This document shows positions 5,325-11,589 of a stretch of DNA of 12,982 nt, in pieces. Within the stretch, counting starts at the first letter, position 1. Every line of letters starts with the position of its first letter. The DNA lies in NCBI GenBank assembly GCA_041569895.1, contig JBFFXF010000214.1, positions 1 through 12,982 of the forward strand, written 5' to 3'. A program made the translations under genes and the position numbers. The notes under the pieces were generated by a model. The model saw nothing but the letters and a program-made list of their open reading frames with translations. It did no database searches and was not told the origin of the DNA. Origin of the DNA: JBFFXF01 sp041569895 (lineage in GTDB: Bacteria; Planctomycetota; UBA8108; JACQVS01).

Positions 5325-8288
5325 CTACCGCACGGCCTTCTCGAGGATCTCCCTGGCGTCGGCGTTCTCGGGGTCGATGTCGAGCACGATCCTCGCCTCC
5401 CGCGCCGCCTCGGCCCGGTCGTCGAGCCCGAGATGGGCCCGGGCGAGCGAGAGGTGCGCCGTCAGCGTGTCCGTCGCCGGGTCGAGGAGCAGGACGCCGA
5501 TCTCGCGGATCACCGTCCGGTGGTCGCCGAGCTCCTCCGCGATGCGCGCGCGGTGCTTGTGGAAAGTGGACTCGAACGGATTGATGAAGAAGAGCTCGTC
5601 GAGGTACTTCGCCGCCCGCTCGAGCTCGTTCCTCTCGAGGGCGTACTTGACGAGACGGTACCGGCACTCCATGTCCTCGACCGCGTGCCGGGCGAGCTCC
5701 TCCATCTGGAGGATCGCCTTCTCCGGCTCGCCGATCTCCTCGTAGTACTTGGCGAGGTTGTAGTAGACGTTCATCCGCCCCCGCTGCCGCAGGTGCACGG
5801 GCACGTCCGGCGCGCGGCTCGCCGAGCCGCCGACCGGCGAGATTCGCTTCGCCTCCTCCCAGCGCTCGATCGCCTTCGGATACTCCCGCTGGCGGGCGAG
5901 GATCTCACCCATCAGCGCGTGGGCGCGGTAGCCGAACCGCGTGCCGAGCTCGACGGCGCGCTCGAGACGCTCGAGCGCCGGCGCGAGCTTGTTCTCCCCG
6001 TGAAGCAGCATGCCGCGGATGGCGTTGGCGTCGCCGGAGTCCGGATCGAGCTCCAGCGCCTTGCTGATCGTCAGGGACGCGTCGAGGTCGTTGCCGCTCC
6101 ACATGTACGCCCAGGCGAGGTCGTTCAGGACGGCGACGTTCTCGGGGTCCTTCTCCTTCCTGAGCTCGAGCGGCACGATCGCGTCCTCGGCGATGACCGG
6201 GGCGTAGCCGTTCTTCTTCACCCAGGCCGCGATGTGCTCGCCGAAGCCGCGGTCGAACTCCTCGAGCTCCTGCCCGAGGACGTCGCGGAAGATCTTCTCG
6301 GTGCTCTGGTACTTCTTGTAACCATCGAGGATCTCGAGCACGGCGCCGAAGCCCCACTTCGACGTGATGTACTCGACGATCAGGCACCCCTGATAGTAGG
6401 AGAGGAGGATCTGGTTCGGGAACCGCGGCTTGGTGAAGCCGAAGTCGAGCTCGCCGATCGGCAGCAGCCGGCCGGATCCCCACGCGTCCGCGATGTCGCG
6501 CTGGAAGTTGCGCGTCCAGTGAGGTCGGTCGTGGCCCTCCTCGTAGACCGAGATCCCCTCGGTGAGCCAGCGGGGCACGCGGAAGTCGGTGAGCTGGATG
6601 GTCACCACGTGCGCGAACTCGTGCCACGCGACGGCGCCCCAGTTCTGCGGCAGCGCCTTCGGCGTCGTCAGGGTCACCAGCTTGCCGAAACACGCGCCGC
6701 TGGCGGCGAAACCCTCGAGCCCCACCGTGCGCGCCGAGAACCACTTGTGCTGCGAGAACGCCTCGATCTCGATCGGACCGTCGATCTCGAGCTTGTAGCG
6801 CTCCGACAGCCGCCGGTGCGCCTCGTCGAGGAGCGGCTCGAGGTACGGGCGCATGAAGGGGGCGTCGGCGCGCGGCAGGAAGTACTTGAAGCGCTCGTTC
6901 TCGAAGGAGACGAACTCGCGGTCCATGTGCCTGAGCAGCACCCGGGTGTTGAAGACGAAGGGATTGAACCTGTCGTGCTCCCACGACTTGTCGATGAACG
7001 CCCGGCCGCGCTCGCGATCGCCGGTCCGCAGGCAGTTGATGCCGAGCGTGACGTAGGCCGGCCAGAACTGCTCGTCGAGCTCGAGGGCCCGGTCGCACAT
7101 GCGCACCGTGTCCGGGTAGCGGAACTTCTGCTCGATCGCGCCGGCGATGGCGTGGAAGAACTCGGCGCCCTTCGGATTGATCGCCAGGGCCTCGGCCTGC
7201 GCCTTCTCGAAGGCGGGCCGGTTGCCCATCAGGTAGTGCGCGGCGGCGACCAGCCCGCGAGCGCTCATGCTGGCGCGGTCGAGGCGCACCGCCTCCTCGA
7301 GGTCCTCGAGCGCGCGCGACAGGCGGCCGTCCGAGAGCCAGAGCTTGCCGCGCACCTCGTGCGCCTTGGCGTGACGCGGATTCGTGCGCAGGGCGCGCTC
7401 GAGGTACTTCTCGGCCTGGTCGTACCGCTTGGTGCCGACCAGGAAGTCCGAGAGGTAGTTGGCGGCGAGCTCCGCGTTGGCGTCTGCGAAGTCGCGGTTG
7501 AGGTCGAGCGCCTCGCGATAGAACTTCCGCGAGTCGGGGTAGTTGAACTTGTCGTGGAAGATCCGGCCGCGCTCGAGGAGGAGGGTCGGGTTGTCCTTGT
7601 CGAGCTCCTCGGCCTGCGAGAACATGATGTCGTCCGCGTCGCGATAGCGGTTCAGGCGCACGAGCGTCAGTCCCCAGTAGACGAAGTCCTCCGGCGCCAG
7701 CTTCTCGGCGTCGTCGGGATCGAGAAAGCGGTAGGCGTCGATCGCCCGGTCGAAGACCTTCGTCGCCTCCTCGAGACGACCGGCGCGCCGGTGGGTCTCG
7801 CCGAGGTGATAGAGCGCCTCGGCGGAGCGGGGCATGCGCTCGGCGGCCCTCGAGAGCAGCTCGCGCGCCCGATCGAGGTCGCCGACGCGCAGGGCGATGC
7901 GTCCGGCGCGCGCCACGAGCGGGCCGCTGCGATCGAAGTCCTCGCGCTTCTCGAGGAGCGCGACGGCCTCCTCGTACTTGCCGGTCGCGACCAGCGCGTC
8001 CGCCCAGCCGCGCAGGGCGCGGACCACGTCCTGCCCGGCCTCGACCGCCTTCTCGAAGCTCTCGATGGCGTCCTCGTAGTCGCCGACCTCGAGGTGCTCG
8101 AGACCGATCTGGACGTCGGTCTCCCTCGACTCCCGCGCCGAGGACTCCTCCGACGAGCGTTGCGCGAAGGCGGCGACGGGAGAGAGCGCGAGAAGCCACG
8201 CGAGGGAGGCGATCGGCCAGTGTCGCAGCCCCTCGCGGAGGGTCAGGATTCGGCGTTGGGCGACGGTGCGAGGAACGCGTACGGGCAT
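5325..8288 (-). CDS. Exported TPR protein with central HEFAH metallopeptidase-like domain
   Basis: 987 residues from the chosen start. An Arg-rich N-terminus and a hydrophobic stretch (WPIASLAWLLALSPVAAFAQ, about 24-43) form a signal peptide with a likely AFA-Q cleavage site. Residues about 55-440 are TPR-like helical pairs (for example VGDYEDAIESFEKAVEAG and GRLEEATKVFDRAIDAY). Residues about 470-700 form a gluzincin, peptidase-MA-like domain: HEFAH at 556-560 would give two zinc-ligand histidines and the catalytic Glu, and WLTEGISVYEE supplies the third ligand (E577). About 715-987 returns to TPR repeats. The active-site motif is intact, so peptidase activity is possible, but the substrate is unknown. 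An in-frame upstream start at 8360 is less likely because the promoter -10 element lies immediately beside it, whereas the ATG at 8288 has GAGGAG 6 bases upstream. Confidence 0.9.
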   Translation of the reverse strand: MPVRVPRTVAQRRILTLREGLRHWPIASLAWLLALSPVAAFAQRSSEESSARESRETDVQIGLEHLEVGDYEDAIESFEKAVEAGQDVVRALRGWADALVATGKYEEAVALLEKREDFDRSGPLVARAGRIALRVGDLDRARELLSRAAERMPRSAEALYHLGETHRRAGRLEEATKVFDRAIDAYRFLDPDDAEKLAPEDFVYWGLTLVRLNRYRDADDIMFSQAEELDKDNPTLLLERGRIFHDKFNYPDSRKFYREALDLNRDFADANAELAANYLSDFLVGTKRYDQAEKYLERALRTNPRHAKAHEVRGKLWLSDGRLSRALEDLEEAVRLDRASMSARGLVAAAHYLMGNRPAFEKAQAEALAINPKGAEFFHAIAGAIEQKFRYPDTVRMCDRALELDEQFWPAYVTLGINCLRTGDRERGRAFIDKSWEHDRFNPFVFNTRVLLRHMDREFVSFENERFKYFLPRADAPFMRPYLEPLLDEAHRRLSERYKLEIDGPIEIEAFSQHKWFSARTVGLEGFAASGACFGKLVTLTTPKALPQNWGAVAWHEFAHVVTIQLTDFRVPRWLTEGISVYEEGHDRPHWTRNFQRDIADAWGSGRLLPIGELDFGFTKPRFPNQILLSYYQGCLIVEYITSKWGFGAVLEILDGYKKYQSTEKIFRDVLGQELEEFDRGFGEHIAAWVKKNGYAPVIAEDAIVPLELRKEKDPENVAVLNDLAWAYMWSGNDLDASLTISKALELDPDSGDANAIRGMLLHGENKLAPALERLERAVELGTRFGYRAHALMGEILARQREYPKAIERWEEAKRISPVGGSASRAPDVPVHLRQRGRMNVYYNLAKYYEEIGEPEKAILQMEELARHAVEDMECRYRLVKYALERNELERAAKYLDELFFINPFESTFHKHRARIAEELGDHRTVIREIGVLLLDPATDTLTAHLSLARAHLGLDDRAEAAREARIVLDIDPENADAREILEKAVR

Positions 8289-8294
8289 CTCGGT

Positions 8295-8300
8295 CTCCTC
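8295..8300 (-). promoter_or_regulatory. Shine-Dalgarno deciding the start of the TPR/peptidase gene
   Basis: GAGGAG on the minus strand, 6 bases from the ATG at 8288. It supports this start over the in-frame one 24 codons upstream, which would add a charged segment ahead of the signal peptide. Confidence 0.75.
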
Positions 8301-8366
8301 ATGGTCCCGCGTGTCCCGGGTGCGCGCCCGGGCACTCCTCTCGATTCGATCCAGAAACACCCGGGT

Positions 8367-8372
8367 ATTATA
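8367..8372 (-). promoter_or_regulatory. -10 element of the TPR/peptidase gene promoter
   Basis: A perfect TATAAT on the minus strand, about 78 bases upstream of the chosen ATG. At the expected distance the -35 region reads roughly ATACCG, a poor match to TTGACA, so the call rests mainly on the -10 box and its position in the only AT-rich spot of this divergent gap. On the plus strand TATTCT at 8393-8398 could serve the RNase HII-like gene, with no recognisable -35. Confidence 0.45.
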
Positions 8373-8504
8373 GGCCGTGCCCCCGAGCGCGGTATTCTAA
8401 AACCGTCGCAGCGATTTCGGGCTGGATTTCCCCCGTGATTCGTGGTTCGTTCTCCACCGTCGGATCTCGACAATCGGAAGAAGACAAGAGAACGTTCACC
8501 CACC

Positions 8505-9461
8505 GTGATTCTCGTCGGAATCGATGAAGCGGGATACGGCCCGACCCTCGGACCGCTCGTCGTCTCCGCGTCGGCGTTCCGGATCGCGGAGCCCGAGACC
8601 GATCTCTGGGAGGTCCTGCGGGAGTCGGTGACCCGCAAGCCGGACGGCGCGCGGGTGCCGGTCAACGACTCCAAGAAGATCCACCGGCCCGGCAAGGGGC
8701 TCGGACCGCTCGAGGAGGGGGTGATCCCGTTCGTGCGGTGTTGCCTCGACCCGCCGCCGGCCGACCTGCGGTCGCTCCTCTGTTACCTCGGCCGCTCGAC
8801 CGGGGCGGCGGGGTACCTCGAGAGCTATCCCTGGTACCGCGGCCGCAACCTCGACCTCCCCGCCGACTCCTACGGCAACCTCCTCCGCGTCCTCGCCGAG
8901 CGGCTGCGCGGCGACCTCGAGCGCGGCGGCGTCGAGTTCCTCGGCCTGGCGAGCGCGCCGGTCGAGGTGATCCGTTTCAACGAGATCCTCGACGCCTCGC
9001 GGAACAAGGCGATGGTGCCGTTCAGCGCCATCTCGATGATCCTGCGGCGCGTCGCGAGGACCTTCCGCGACGAGGACGTGCACGTCGTCGTCGACCGCCA
9101 GGGCGGTCGCATCAACTACGCGCGACTCCTCTTCGAGCACGTCAAGCCGAGGAGCATCGGCATCGAGACACAGTCCGGCGAGCTCTCGCGCTACGTCCTC
9201 CGCGGACGCCGCCGCGCCATGCACGTGACCTTCACGCGCGAGGGAGACTCGAAGTCGTTCGCCGTGGCGCTCGCGTCGATGACGTCGAAGTACATCCGCG
9301 AGCTCCACATGACGCTGTTCAATCGCTTCTGGCACGAGCACGCCGAATCGCTCCGCCCCACCGCCGGCTACCCCACCGACGCCCGCCGCTTCCTGCGCGA
9401 GACCGCCGCCCTGCGACGGCGGATGGGGGTGGCGGATGACATCTTGATCCGTCGCCGGTAA
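8505..9461 (+). CDS. RNase HII-like ribonuclease, enlarged form
   Basis: 318 residues from the GTG at 8505. The RNase H fold signature is clear: GIDEAGYGPTLGPLVV at 5-20 (D7, E8), VNDSKKI at 53-59 (RNase HII has 'L.DSKKL'), VVVDRQGG around 197 (third acidic residue, D197), and GDSKSFAVALASMTSKYIRE at 247-266, which parallels the RNase HII 'GDS...AASI.AKV.RD' segment (D248). GYPT at 289-292 matches the C-terminal 'GY.T' of the family. All four metal-binding acids (DEDD) are present, so removal of ribonucleotides or RNA primers from DNA is plausible. Typical RNase HII is about 200 residues; the extra length lies between DSKK and the third Asp. An upstream in-frame GTG at 8442 would add a charged, repeat-derived N-terminus, so I prefer 8505, although its Shine-Dalgarno is weak. 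It could be a specialised paralogue rather than the housekeeping rnhB. Confidence 0.8.
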   Translation: MILVGIDEAGYGPTLGPLVVSASAFRIAEPETDLWEVLRESVTRKPDGARVPVNDSKKIHRPGKGLGPLEEGVIPFVRCCLDPPPADLRSLLCYLGRSTGAAGYLESYPWYRGRNLDLPADSYGNLLRVLAERLRGDLERGGVEFLGLASAPVEVIRFNEILDASRNKAMVPFSAISMILRRVARTFRDEDVHVVVDRQGGRINYARLLFEHVKPRSIGIETQSGELSRYVLRGRRRAMHVTFTREGDSKSFAVALASMTSKYIRELHMTLFNRFWHEHAESLRPTAGYPTDARRFLRETAALRRRMGVADDILIRRR

Positions 9462-9724
9462 CGTTCCCGTCCCCGTTCCCGTCCCCGTCCCCGTTCCCGT
9501 CCCCGTTCCCGTCCCCGTCCCCGTCCCCGTTCCCGGACTCGGTCGTCCTCGTCCTCGTCCTCGAGAAACAGAGACAGAGACAGAGACAGAGATCGGAGGA
9601 CAGAGATCCGAGTCCGAGGTCCGACACCGACGCCGATTCCGACACCGACACCGACGCCGATTCCGATTCGGAGTTCCGATTCGGAGTTCCGATGCGGAGT
9701 TCCGACTCCGATTCCGTCTCCGAG
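9462..9724. repeat. Intergenic simple-repeat mosaic 2
   Basis: It begins 1 base after the stop codon of the RNase HII-like gene. Order on the plus strand: twelve uninterrupted hexamers at 9463-9534, each GTTCCC or GTCCCC; three GTCCTC units at 9545-9562; an AGACAG-type run at about 9563-9603; a CCGACACCGACG/CCGATTCC block from about 9607. That last block includes three 13-base tandem units (TTCCGATTCGGAG twice and one GCGGAG variant) at 9661-9699. Conceptual translations are Val-Pro, Ser-Glu or Ser-Asp runs without start signals, so it is read as non-coding. Confidence 0.9.
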
Positions 9725-9877
9725 ACGCTGCGCACGCCCCTACTGTATCCGCGGAATCAATGGGCCAACCTCCGAGTATACGAGAACCCCCCGACCGCTA
9801 AAGAAAGCCCCCCCGAAAGCCCGATCACTTGAAAACGCATCGGGGAATTCGGGTCAAACCGGAGGCGGGAAAGCTCG
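9725..9877. other. Leader of the PilZ gene
   Basis: Non-repetitive sequence between mosaic 2 and the PilZ start. It contains TTGAAA at 9829-9834, a possible -35, but no good -10 at the right distance. A GGAGG at 9861-9865 lies 12 bases before the ATG. The promoter is presumably here or within the mosaic; I cannot place it firmly. Confidence 0.35.
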
Positions 9878-10276
9878 ATGAGTTACGAGTACCTGACAGA
9901 AAAACGCGAGTTCGTCCGGATCCAGACCGACATTCCGATCCGGTACAAGTTCCTCAGCAAGTCCGTCGAGATCGACGACACGCAGATCTATGAGGGCATC
10001 ACCACGAACCTGAGCGGCAGCGGGCTGCTCCTGCTCGGCAAGCTGCCGAGCGTGACGTGGATTCCGGCGCTCCTCATGGAGGACATCATCATCGGTCTCA
10101 ACCTGCTCCTGCCGGCGCTCGATCACCCGATCAAGGCGCTCGGCCGGGTGGCGTGGATCGAGGCGTTCCAGAAGGGATCCGACCGCTGCGCGCTCGGGAT
10201 CCGCTTCAAGGAGATCGGCAAGCCCCAGCAGGACGAGATCCTCAAGTACATCATCAAGGCTCAGATCCACCACTGA
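9878..10276 (+). CDS. PilZ-domain protein (probable c-di-GMP receptor)
   Basis: 132 residues, essentially a single PilZ domain. The two c-di-GMP-contacting motifs of the family are visible: R10-E-F-V-R14 (RxxxR) near the N-terminus and N44-L-S-G-S-G49 ([D/N]xSxxG) on the following strand. The C-terminal segment CALGIRFKEI...DEILKYI is the usual last strand and helix of PilZ. Such single-domain proteins sense cyclic di-GMP and act through a partner in motility, adhesion or exopolysaccharide synthesis; no partner can be named here. There is no membrane segment, so it is cytoplasmic. A GGAGG 12 bases upstream supports the start. It is followed after 40 bases by the lipoprotein gene on the same strand, probably co-transcribed. 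Confidence 0.9.
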   Translation: MSYEYLTEKREFVRIQTDIPIRYKFLSKSVEIDDTQIYEGITTNLSGSGLLLLGKLPSVTWIPALLMEDIIIGLNLLLPALDHPIKALGRVAWIEAFQKGSDRCALGIRFKEIGKPQQDEILKYIIKAQIHH

Positions 10277-10316
10277 GCCCTTCCCTTCCGGCGGCGGCGA
10301 CACGATAATTGCCCGG

Positions 10317-10922
10317 GTGAACACCCGCTCGTGTCGCGCGCTCACACTCCTCCTGACGAACGGCGGGACGCTTGCCGTGTCGATCCTCTTCTGCGCCGGC
10401 TGCGGGAGCACCGGCGGCGGATCGCGCGCCGGAGATCCGGTCTCGATGCGCGAGGGGATTATCACGTACTTCGAGCCGCGGGCGCCGAGGGACACGAGAG
10501 TTCGGGGCGTCCGGCAGATCGCCTCCGGCCCGTCGACGGTCGTGGTCGCAACCCGGACGGAGAGCGGGGAAACGGTCGATCGCCCCGCCGAGTACACCGC
10601 GACGGCCGGTCGGCTGGGGGACCGCTCGCTGGCCGATGTGCTGCGACAGGCGGCGAGGAAGCACCGAAAGGTGGTGAGTCCGGATCAGTTCCAGACGCTC
10701 TGGGACGCACTGCTCGACGTCGGCGTCACCGAGCTGCCGCGCTCTCTGGAGGAGGAGCCTCCCACGGACCGCGCGTGGATCCGCGTGCAGGCGGAGGGAC
10801 GGCAGACGGTGTTCCTCCAGCCGGTGCAGGGGTATCGAGAGATCCGGGACGAGCGGGACCGCCGGCTCAACAGCATCTTCAGCCGCGCCAAGGCACTCGT
10901 CATCCAGGTCGCCAACAGCTGA
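10317..10922 (+). CDS. Predicted small lipoprotein of unknown function
   Basis: 201 residues from a GTG start. The N-terminus has basic residues (R4, R7), a hydrophobic core (ALTLLL...AVSILF) and a lipobox-like CAGC with the lipidated Cys at about position 29. The Cys at -3 is not the usual Leu, so the lipobox is slightly off consensus. A Gly/Ser-rich linker follows. The mature part is a mixed alpha/beta soluble domain I do not recognise, with a regular stretch 'VSPDQFQTLWDALLDVGVTELP' at about 120-141. It would sit in the periplasm or on an outer membrane leaflet. Only the GTG start retains the signal sequence; no clear Shine-Dalgarno precedes it, so translation may be coupled to the PilZ gene 40 bases upstream. 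Real gene likely; function unknown. Confidence 0.75.
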   Translation: MNTRSCRALTLLLTNGGTLAVSILFCAGCGSTGGGSRAGDPVSMREGIITYFEPRAPRDTRVRGVRQIASGPSTVVVATRTESGETVDRPAEYTATAGRLGDRSLADVLRQAARKHRKVVSPDQFQTLWDALLDVGVTELPRSLEEEPPTDRAWIRVQAEGRQTVFLQPVQGYREIRDERDRRLNSIFSRAKALVIQVANS

Positions 10923-10930
10923 CCTCGGCG

Positions 10931-10957
10931 GGATCTACTCGGCAGGATCTACTCGGC
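10931..10957. repeat. Short tandem duplication at a convergent gene end
   Basis: GGATCTACTCGGC occurs at 10931-10943 and again at 10945-10957, one base apart. The second copy covers the stop codon of the minus-strand orphan gene, so slippage here could create or remove a few C-terminal codons or duplicate the stop. It lies in the 26-base gap between two converging genes. Confidence 0.8.
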
Positions 10958-11209
10958 GGCGATCTCGTAGGACTGCTCGGCGGCGCTCGAGCCGGCCCTG
11001 AACCGCAGCGTCAGCTGCTTGCCGGCGGCGCCGGCTGGAACGAGGAACGACACTTTCCACTTCGGCTCGCGCAGGAACACGACGCGGTGCGGCACCGGCT
11101 CGCCATCGACGAGCACCTCGCCCGCCGGCGGACCCTCGTCGGAGTCGAGCGTGAAGGAGTGGTTGACCCCCGCGAGGGTCTTGTCGGTCGGGTTGATCGA
11201 GAGCGACAT
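10949..11209 (-). CDS. Small orphan protein, possibly an all-beta domain
   Basis: 86 residues from the first ATG (11209). A TTG at 11254 would add 15 residues but is a rare start and lies next to the repeat mosaic, so I prefer the ATG. The sequence alternates hydrophobic and polar residues in beta-strand fashion (MSLSINPTDKTL, HSFTLDSDEG, GEVLVDGEPVPHRVVFL, WKVSFLVPAG, QLTLRFRAG) with Gly/Pro turns, suggesting a compact beta-sandwich like an Ig-type or carbohydrate-binding module. I do not recognise the family. There is no signal peptide, membrane helix or cysteine. No clear Shine-Dalgarno is present, but codon use resembles its neighbours and amino-acid composition is protein-like. Confidence 0.55.
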   Translation of the reverse strand: MSLSINPTDKTLAGVNHSFTLDSDEGPPAGEVLVDGEPVPHRVVFLREPKWKVSFLVPAGAAGKQLTLRFRAGSSAAEQSYEIAAE

Positions 11210-11260
11210 GCTGGCGGATAGTGTAACGGTCGGGGCGGGGAGATCAATGGCCAAGGCGGG
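11210..11260. other. Short spacer between orphan gene and mosaic 3
   Basis: Part of a 380-base divergent gap. Nothing firm is seen; any promoter of the orphan gene would have to lie here or within mosaic 3, and I cannot place one. Confidence 0.3.
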
Positions 11261-11578
11261 AGACCGAGGCAGAGGCAGAGGCAGAGGACTGAGGCAGAGA
11301 TCAGAGACAGAGATCAGAGGTCAGAGATCAGAGACAGAGCCCCACATCGTCCTCGTCCTCGTCCTCGATCACCCGAGTCGGCCATCGGACTCGGTCATCG
11401 GTATCGGAATCGGAAGTCGGAATCGGTCATCGGAATCGGAGTCGGAGTCGGTATCGGAGTCGGACATCGGTCTCGGTCTCGGTCTCCGACCCCGCCAGTC
11501 CCGGCACCGACGGCGGCCGTGAGCGCGACACCGCAGGCTTTCGGGTCCGGGACCGGGTCCGGGACCGGGACCGGGACG
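11261..11578. repeat. Intergenic simple-repeat mosaic 3
   Basis: It fills the divergent gap between the orphan gene and the beta-helix gene. Plus-strand order: GAGGCA/AGACAG/AGATCAG runs (11261-11339); three GTCCTC units (11349-11366); a block of ATCGGA/GTCGGA/GTCTCG hexamers (about 11371-11489), which is the reverse complement of the CCGATT/CCGACT blocks in mosaics 1 and 2; a short less repetitive stretch; and six GGGWCC-like hexamers (11543-11578), the reverse complement of GGWCCC units. The last hexamer directly meets the Shine-Dalgarno of the next gene. Confidence 0.88.
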
Positions 11579-11582
11579 GGAG
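11578..11582 (+). promoter_or_regulatory. Shine-Dalgarno of the beta-helix gene, at the end of a repeat
   Basis: GGGAG with a 7-base A-rich spacer to the ATG at 11590, near-ideal placement. Its first base is the end of the GGGACC hexamer array, so repeat-number changes would alter the sequence immediately 5' of the ribosome-binding site but not its spacing to the start. Confidence 0.7.
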
Positions 11583-11589
11583 TCAAAAT

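Noticed and set aside
5253..8438. A plus-strand open frame of about 1060 codons opposite the TPR/metallopeptidase gene
   Set aside because: Same reason: compositionally biased antisense frame, no motif, no ribosome-binding site, and the minus strand has TPR repeats, HEFAH and a signal peptide.
9319..9735. Minus-strand frame giving Ser-Glu/Ser-Asp-rich and Gly-Asn-Gly-Asp repeats across mosaic 2
   Set aside because: It resembles SD-repeat adhesin segments superficially, but it is a translation of hexamer repeats, has no signal peptide or ribosome-binding site, and overlaps the 3' end of the RNase HII-like gene.
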